Notes under the pieces: model-generated | What the model saw: only the letters and a program-made list of their open reading frames with translations | The model's database searches: none | What the model was told of the DNA's origin: nothing | In this document: in pieces, positions 55,904 to 64,000 of the stretch | How the letters are laid out: every line of letters begins with the position of its first letter | How positions within the stretch are numbered: the first letter of the stretch is position 1 | Position numbers and translations under genes: made by a program | Assembly (NCBI RefSeq): GCF_014839805.1 | Contig: NC_051131.1 | Span: forward strand, 14,930,913-14,994,912 | Length of the DNA stretch: 64,000 nt | Source of the DNA: Manduca sexta | Lineage: Eukaryota; Arthropoda; Insecta; Lepidoptera; Sphingidae | Direction of reading: 5' to 3'

Positions 55904-58900
55904 ACGCATTATTTGTATGAAGCAATAATCTGATGCGATTGTGGCCGAGAGACATACAATATTGGAGATCGTAAAATAACGTAACGGTTGTAGAGAATTC
56001 CACCCGATTCTTTTTGATTTTCCCTCGTTCAATAGGAAATGGGCTCGACACCCATAAAATGAGTGCGCGGGGAAGTAAATCAAAACGTTACGCATTTCAT
56101 ATTATTTGATTTGTCAAAAAGTAATCTACTAAATAATTTATGTCATTTTTTATATTATTGTATTTATTACATAGCTATTATTATTGAAATTTACATATAT
56201 ATAAAACCGCTAAAACAAGCTGCTTTTTTCTTCAAAACAACGAATCAATTAATGTGTGTAATAGCACTTATTTGCTGTTTTACGGCTCAGTAATTGCAGT
56301 CTGGCAAGTTGGTGAAATGTGCTTCATAGAATCAGTAGAGCGAATGATGGTAGACGCAGGTGCAAGCTTTAAGCCTAAATAGAGATAGATGAGGCTCGAT
56401 AGATACCAATTTGCCACTTTCGTTTTACGCAGCGGAACAGTATTGATAAATGAGGTTTGAATTTCACTTATTTGAACAAAAAGGTGGAAATACACAAATT
56501 TATTAAAGTTCTCATAAGATCTTGCTATTTACTCAAAGAGGTAAGGAGAGGAGCAAGAGCTAGTGCATATACTTTTGACTGATTTTTTTTCAACAACTCA
56601 ACAGCGTTTTCATAAATCACACCGGTCTTTGGTTGCCAGGCTTTAGAATCAAACCCATAAGTTTGTAGTCTGCGGTATGTATGTGAATATGTATGTATGT
56701 ATGAAATGTCATATGTTATGTTCTGAATCATACGAAAAGACTAATCCTTTTTTAATCCCGGATACATATTTCAGTGTAAATTTCAGAGTATATAGTATAG
56801 TATTAAGCGATATCCGCTGCATGCGCATGCGATAACCCGTACATAACTCGGCGCTAACGAAGGCTGCTAAATTATTGATCAACATTGCGGCGCGTTTCCG
56901 CCTCTATCCCTTACGAATGTAAACTACGTTATAATTCCTATTTATGTTGACAAATATTATTCTTATTTATTGCAATATTTTTATATCTTCTCTAAGGCAT
57001 CCCGCAGACGCCGTCAGCTGGTTGTTGAGAAATGCTACGACAACTATACTACAAATTGTAAGTCACTATAGCAAGTAGCAACTGTAAATTTCACAGTAGT
57101 GTTGCTCAGAAGCTAGTTGCCAGTGTCGATGCGACACCTAAGTTTACATTAAAACAGTTTGTCGTCTAAGCATTATGTGTAAGAACTGTTATGTTCCAGT
57201 ATAAAGAACATGTAGTACAATACAGTGCAGTAATTACCGGGTGTAATAAAAGTTGAGTTAAAATTATAAAGAGCGCAGAACTATATTATAGTTACCATTT
57301 ACCGATAAGTCGTTTACCATCAAGCAAACAACTAGCCCATCGCCTCATTCAGATATAAATACCAAAACGTAAAGAATATGTAACGGTTACACCAACCCTT
57401 ACTAATCTATTCAAATGCAAAACTTCCAAAATATTATTTGACAACTTTCCAAATGAGTTTATTAATGTTCTTTGCCCCCGGTACTGTTGCTTGCACGTTA
57501 GATTAATGAGTCTATATATTATTGTCGAGCGCGGGGTTACGACAACCGGTTGGTACTCTAATTTAAATGTATTGTGTCGCTTCCGTTGTTTGGTAAATGT
57601 TGGGGCGAAGAATAATTTCGGGCTATCGTTTTTCCGTTGAGTAAGTTTGATGTGACGCGTAAATGATCAATGTTATTGGATCAGGTTATATGGCTCTTTA
57701 ATCAGAGGATAAAAAAATGCATATTTGCCCGGTATTTTTTTATGAATTCTTAATATACGTTTTTTATTATAGATAGTTTTATTATGGAATGAAGATTTCG
57801 TCATGGTTGGTGATTAGCACTGCTTATTACTTTTTGTTAATGGTACATTGTTATACCATAGTTCATCTCACCACTACGGCATTGTGTATTTCTATCGGTT
57901 ATTTCTCAGCCGGTATACTGTCTTTTATTATTTAATTGTAATTGTAATGTACGCTTGTTCAAATCATGTTATTATAACTTCACTTTCGGCACTTAGAAGT
58001 GGTTGTCCTGGGGTTTTTATATGGACGGACAAGCTCCAAGTGTTAGCCTTTAAAGGAGTTAGAAAAATAACTAAACGGTGTGTGGCAAGTTATTTATTGC
58101 TCTGACTTACGAGTCACTAAGCGTCGGTTTTAGGAAGAGGTAGATACTGCGCATGTCTATTAGATTGTCTATTAGATTTGTTTAGATATATGATTTAAAA
58201 TATGGGTAATTTTTATCCCAGAAAAATTCTCTGTGGGACATTGTTACCGAAAGGATTCTGCGTGGGCGGAACAGACAGCAAAATCATGGCTACTGGTTAA
58301 TCTATTTATTTATTTATTTATTTGAGTTTGCTTATGGTTGTAACAATTTTACAAAAAATATAAATCTTACACGCACGGTTAGGATAAGTTGTATAACTAA
58401 TTACAAGCAAACACAGAATGCAAGAAATACAAAACATAAAAAATAAATTAAGGTAAAAACGGAAAATACAACGTAATTCCAGGAGACCTGGGCACAGGAA
58501 GAACGCTTAAAAATCTAATGTAACTTACTTAACATATTTCTACTAAGAAGTGTATAACAAAGTAGATGTGAGGCAGTAGTCTCACATCTAACTTGATATA
58601 CAGTTTCGCATATTACGCTGAAAGCGGTGGATAGAATCAAAGAATACATCAGCATTACTACTGTATTCGTTAGCTAATTCGCACATCCGTGTTATAGGGG
58701 AATGAGAGCCAAAGACGGTTTTTCTCTAATCTAATGTTAAGGATCATCGTCAATAAACAATAAAAGCACCTATGCAGAAATTCGAATCACAAAATTTACT
58801 CGTACTGCGCTCATCATACTGAGACACAACATGTTAAGTATCATAATATTTAGTACTCTGGCTATAGTGTTTTTCAAATTGAATTACAAGTTTTTGCAAA

Positions 58901-61900
58901 CTGGCACTTAACGGCTGACATGAAAATATCGGTGATATCAACCCAAATGACTCTTGCGTGCGAGATCAGCTTTAAGAATTTATGTAGTATCCACATATAC
59001 GTAAACGTATATAGCGTGTGTATAATTAATATCAGTTACTATTAAAAATAATCAACGATAAATTACTGCGTCTCGCGTTACTAGACATCCAACTGACGAT
59101 AATCAATCTCTAGTAATGTAAAAATAAATACCTCCCAACGCGGACACGACATCTTCACGACCTTAATCCCGCGGAGGCGGGGTCGGCAGACGATAAATTG
59201 TGGACTGTTACCGTTATCCGGCCAACTGCTTTCTTGTTGTGAGGTCTTTATCGATATTGATAAGTATTTGGATGTTAGAACGATGCTGCCATTTTCATAT
59301 AGTTAACTTAGGTACCTACAGGTATCTTCCAATAATGCTGGTCTCATGTGGATTGATGTATCCCTAGGCACTCAATATAAAGGCTGAAGAAGTAGTATAG
59401 CTTTTATTTTCTTACGTACTTACTCTTTAATATTGACTAGCCAAAGATATACAGTTCGACGCATAATCGACCGGTGAAGACCGCTTCAAATTCTATTGCA
59501 TAAAGAAACTTATACGACCAGAATCTCAGCGTACCGCATGCACTAGTTGCGTCTATAGACCTGGAATGAAACCTTATGTACTCGTATTGAGCGTAGTTCA
59601 ATGAATCATTATGGGTGTTTGAAGAGGGCGGGTCGCGGTCCGCGGATGATGCTCTCTGCCCTCAGGGCGCGGCGCGTCGGCTGAGCGCGCACCTGTCAGT
59701 CACGCATCGTATGTGGGAACACGGAGAATTTCACTAACGTTTAACGATCTACTTAATAAAATGTATTCAAAATATCAAAATGAAATATCTATTAATGTCA
59801 CCTTCGCTTTAGAATGTGTTATGTCTGTGAAAAAATGGCACTGGTATATAACACAAGTTACATTATGCTATGTTCCAGTAAGTCTGGTGCGAAGTCTAAT
59901 TCCATTCTATATTATAGGTGTGGGCGTATTGCTCACCGCGCGTAAACTTAAATATTATTATACACACAAGCGTTTTTTCAATTCCAAAAACACACTTTAA
60001 TTGCTCATCTTTAGAATCCACAACAATATTGGCAGCAGCATTATACGAGATGGTTATACGTCCACATACGGGATGCATATCGTATACACTGTAAAGGAAT
60101 AAAAATCTTAAATATTTTATGAAACAACAAACGGATTCCATGCTACGCAATATAATAGCACATAAACGATTGCCCAGCATCCGATAGTAACGCAATTACA
60201 CAATCTTGGAAGATACTCGCAGCAGGAGATCACCGCTATTACGTCTCCCGTTATTGAAATTGTTAATAGTCCAGCTTATTATATTCATAAAAGCAAGCGG
60301 ATCATCTTTCGGGTGAATAGAAATCATTTAGTGTATAAAATTGTGCATTAGTGTATAAAACGAATCATTTAGTTGTGAAGGCGTGTTTGTATGCAACAGA
60401 ATGAGCTAGACGAGCGCACCTGTCTCACAGAGAAACTTGTACCATTGTAGCGTTTTATACAGTCTACTACTGAGAGAGTTTTAGGCCTTAGTCCATCATG
60501 ATGGTCTAATGCGGGCTGGCAGATTTCACATACATATTACATTATAAATTCGTTTTAGAATATAGGTATATAGGTTTTGTCACGATGTCTTGTTTTAAGG
60601 CACGGTAGTCATTAGGTAATAATAATAATAATACAATAATAATATAATATAATAATAATATAATACACATTACTTAGAAAAGTCAAATGTGTGCGTTGGC
60701 ATTTGAACTTGAGGATATCCGTCTTGGCAGACCGTTTCATTCCGAACTAGGTTGCCGTGGACTTATTGCTAAAATATAATTACTAATTGATACTTCACAC
60801 ACTTTTTAGCGTGCAGCCGCTTTTTTTATCCGCTCCGATATCTTCCTTTAACTAATAAATAATAACCACGCATTGACTCCATTTTTAATTGTTTATCTAT
60901 GATACTTCCGCGCCGTACTCTCACCTAATGAGAAGTGACAGCAGATTGATTTTCTTGACACTGCGAGTATGTAAACTTGTTTGGCCGTAAAAACAAGCTA
61001 CATTAGAACACTCGCCTTATCTACGAGTTAACATAACCGCTTTTTACTTTCGAACTACTGTCCACTATCTTTTGAGAGATTCTGCGGCGAAGTGTACGTG
61101 GTTGTGAAACGATAAAGGTCAGTTCTGCTTCCCAAACTAAGATGAATCTTGTTTATTACGTATTCGTATAAAATTATTTAAAATTTAATCCTAGCATGGA
61201 ATTCTATGTGGTCATATGATCCGCAAATATTTGTTTCACGTAAGCTTCATTCCACGGGAAGTAGGCTTAAAAACGATATGGAATAAATACCTATACTGGT
61301 ATAAATGATTCTCTTATACTTAGGCAATCTAATCTAGATCTAGATTTAAGATCTAACCGACATGAGCCTGGATTGATTACGAGAAATGTTAAATAAAAGT
61401 AAATATGTCGTACTTTGTAACTACGATGCGTGGAATTCTAGTGTTGGCACACATGTGAATGCTATGTCGTTTTATTTACTCAACTACGGCGAAGAAAAAG
61501 GAGGGTCTTGTTTTGGTAATGGTATTTTTATAGATGACTTCTTGTTAAGTGCGGGGATAGAAAGAGTAGTTACTGGGCATTATATGACAAAATCTAATGT
61601 CGTCGAACGACTAGCGGACTCCTGCATGGGGAGCTTGATAAAATGATTTCTTATGTTTACGCGAATGTTAGACATTGAAGTCCCCCCCGTGACCATGAAG
61701 GCTGCAAATTCTTCGAAACGTCGGGAAAAAATAAAACACTAATACCGCGATAGAATCCGAAAATTAGTTTAATTTCAAAGCTTGACAAAATGTAAAGTTT
61801 GGGTATGTATTGCTATTGCTATTGGCAGTCGTAAATAGTTACAAGAAAGCTAGTTGTATCGACTGTCGAGAGGTAATCATCTCTCATTAGTCGACAATCT

Positions 61901-61995
61901 ATTGGAACGACTCCACTTACTATTAAGTGCAGTGTGGTTACATTCTGTGCCCGCATCAAAAAATGTTCTTGTATTAATTGCTCAGCATAAATGAT

Positions 61996-62253
61996 ACATA
62001 CATAACATCACGCATTTATCCCCGAAGGAGTATGCAGAGGCGCAACTAGGGCACCCACTTTTCGCCAAGTATGTTCCGTCCCATGATGTGATAGGGGGCG
62101 AGCCTATCGCCATATCGGGCACAAATTCCAGACTCCGGGATGATACTGAGCAGAAAAACCCAAATATCACTTTGCCCGACCCGGGATTCGAACCAAGGAC
62201 CTCAGAGCGCTATTGTACCGGACATGCAATACAACTACGCCACCGAGGCAGTC
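61996..62253 (-). mobile_element. tRNA-derived SINE, second copy
   Basis: Duplicate of the SINE at 49850-50107 with the same 13-bp flanks (61983-61995 and 62254-62266). Its B-box neighbourhood reads GCCCGACCCGGGATTCG, whereas copy 1 has TCCCGAACAGGGATTCG, one of the few clustered differences between the copies. Confidence 0.92.
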
Positions 62254-62731
62254 CAGCATAAATGATCCACTGCATAATATTACACAAAGCTTAAAAGAAA
62301 ACTTCACATGAGCTAAGACTAAAATCCCATGGGCACGGAGAAAATACTAAAACTCTCACGCAGATAGATTAAATGTGAAGGGAAAGTTAAAATAAAACGC
62401 GTATAAATTAGAAGGAGCGTCGGACGCGGCAAGGGCGTTGCGCACGTCGCCCGGCGCGGGCTGCACTCAGAGTCCGTGGAGTTTTATACTACTGATGAGA
62501 TGACCAGGTCGGTGGGCTTCTGCTCAATATAAATTGTCTATGGTTTATATCAGTTACTTTATTTAAGTAATAATTAAATATTCTCATGTAACTTGATTTA
62601 TCATAAGTGCAACTATGTTCGCCTATGTGATAAATAAAGCATTTTATTATTTATTTATTTTTTACGAACACCCATAAACAATAGCCACATCAACTAGACA
62701 TGTAAAGGAAAAGTTAAAATTGGTCATTTAC

Positions 62732-64000
62732 TGTAGAATTCCAGAAAACATGGAAATAATATTCTGAGTTTGTACCCGGAATCCATTTATTTACAAACTG
62801 ACATTTCTTTGAAACAAAACATTATATTAAGAAAAACGTACCAGCCAGTACACTACACTCCTCCAAACTAAATTAACAAAACACTCAACTCTACAACTTA
62901 AAATGATAATACCTCACATTCTATAATCAGGAACGTTTGTTAATCTACACTGCCTAATAGGGCGTTGCCTGGGACGTGGAGTCGTTGGCTCATACGGTAA
63001 GGCGTCCTGAAATTCAGGTGATACCGGGGTGGCACTACCCTGAAGTTCCACTAACGGAGACCGCGTCGCGATCGGTCTACTGACCGGAGTATGAATTGCG
63101 GAATCGCACACTCTCTGCCCCTGCACCGATGATAAAGTGGCTGGCTCTGAACCTAGTGCTGACCTTAATCCTGCATTAGGAAGTTGAGACACCCTTTTCA
63201 TTGGAATCGCTAGGGATAAACTAGCGTTCTCCCTTCCCTAATTTGGTATTCATTTTTATGATACTTCCTTTTAATTTGGTCTATATGCCTGTGAACTAAC
63301 TCTCCCCGGCTGCCTACAATCTCGTAATCAGTATTCCCTAAACATCTCTGAATTTTGCCTGAGACCCATTTGTCTCCACTCAAATACTGACGGTACCATA
63401 CCTCTTCACTCTGATCGAAAGATCTGTGTACCCCTTTTCTAGCTCCACTTTGCCGTTGCTGAGCTTTCCTTACAAAATTCTCCCTGTCTGGCCTTAAAAC
63501 GTCTAACTTCGTCCGTAACCGTCTACCTAACATTAACATTGCAGGGCTTTCTCCCGTAGTCGAATGCGCAGTATTTCTATAGTGTAAAAGATAAGTATAA
63601 AGTGCTTTATCAACTTCTTCCTTAGCCTGCACTGCTTTCTTAATAACCCTCTTTAAGGATCGCACTGCATTTTCCGCGAGACCGTTTGAGGAAGGATGAT
63701 ATGGCGCCGAAAAACGTGATCTATACCATTAGATTTAAGGAAACTACCAAACTCATTGCACGTAAACTGGGGCCCATTATCCGTAACGATCTGCTTGGGT
63801 AGGCCCCATCTGCTAAAAAGTTCACATAACTTATCTATGACCTTCGGTCCTGTTGTATTACTCATATGGAAAAGTTCCGTCCATTTAGATGTAGCGTCCA
63901 CTACGATCAAGTATGTTTTCCCAAATACGGGCCCCATGAAATCTAAATGCAGCCTGGTCCATGGATGATTCGGCCACGGCCACATACTCGGAGTTTGCCG
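62732..64000 (-). mobile_element. mag-like LTR element, second copy, 3' part only
   Basis: LTR at 62732-62857 (126 bp), then the minus-strand Pro/Arg-rich pol end (63201-62914, more open than in copy 1), integrase C-terminal part (63665-63210) and integrase core with VTDNGPQF (63985-63653), cut by the window end. The frame break in the integrase core near 63710 is shared with copy 1. Confidence 0.88.

Larger units (their letters stand above)
55904..64000. repeat. Copy 2 of the 8.1-kb duplicated segment (runs off the window)
   Basis: Near-identical to 43741-51850. Examples of differences (copy 1 to copy 2): GAAAGC to GAAGC, CGTTTTTACG to CGTTTTACG, GCCAAAAGA to GCCAAAGA, CATAAAAAGC to CATAAAAGC, ACTCTGCCC to ACTCTCTGCCC. 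It starts directly at the gap and continues to the window end in the middle of the integrase gene. In its first part the homopolymers are usually one base shorter than in copy 1. Confidence 0.95.

Noticed and set aside
43741..64000. A biological tandem array with a 12.15-kb period
   Set aside because: Held as the less likely explanation, because the differences are almost only short indels, mostly in homopolymers, and copy 2 starts at a placeholder gap. Kept as a finding to test rather than as an annotation.

Overview
The window is insect nuclear DNA, most likely from a moth or butterfly (Lepidoptera). The basis is AT-rich noncoding sequence with GC-rich exons, short GT-AG introns, a selenoprotein M in which selenocysteine is replaced by cysteine, a short-LTR mag-type Ty3/Gypsy element, tRNA-derived SINEs, and several interspersed repeats that I recognise as lepidopteran. 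The order is my inference; no rRNA or mitochondrial marker is present.

Layout. 1-414: 3' tail of a non-LTR retrotransposon ending in poly(A). 462-704 (+): last coding exon of a Cys-type SELENOM. 1534-22336 (-): complete 39-exon GCN1 gene, the ribosome-associated activator of the eIF2alpha kinase GCN2. All exon phases join cleanly to a 2,676-residue protein with no frameshift. It is convergent with SELENOM, and candidate poly(A) signals of the two genes lie about 2 bp apart. 22337-22825: short shared head-to-head promoter region. 22826-26108 (+): complete six-exon SNRNP48 gene, the U11-48K protein of the minor (U12) spliceosome, 513 residues with a long charged tail. 26109-43740: gene-poor sequence with transposon debris, a six-unit 123-bp minisatellite and scattered GC-richer islands; no supported gene. 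43741-55403: AT-rich sequence followed by a mag-like LTR retrotransposon (50586-55118, minus). 55404-55903: exactly 500 N. 55904-64000: near-identical second copy of 43741-51850, differing almost only by short indels, mostly homopolymer lengths. This looks more like an assembly duplication across the gap than a real tandem repeat.

How the genes relate. The two complete genes share a divergent promoter; GCN1 acts in the integrated stress response and SNRNP48 in recognition of U12-type 5' splice sites. The most interesting signal is inside SNRNP48. Intron 3 holds a 39-nt cryptic exon (23798-23836) with a good 3' splice site, an in-frame TGA when included, and a perfect U12-type 5' splice-site motif (GTATCCTTT, 23837-23845) directly after it. 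This matches the architecture of the USSE autoregulatory switch described for U11-48K genes, in which U11 snRNP binding promotes inclusion of a poison exon. No wholly new gene system is visible.
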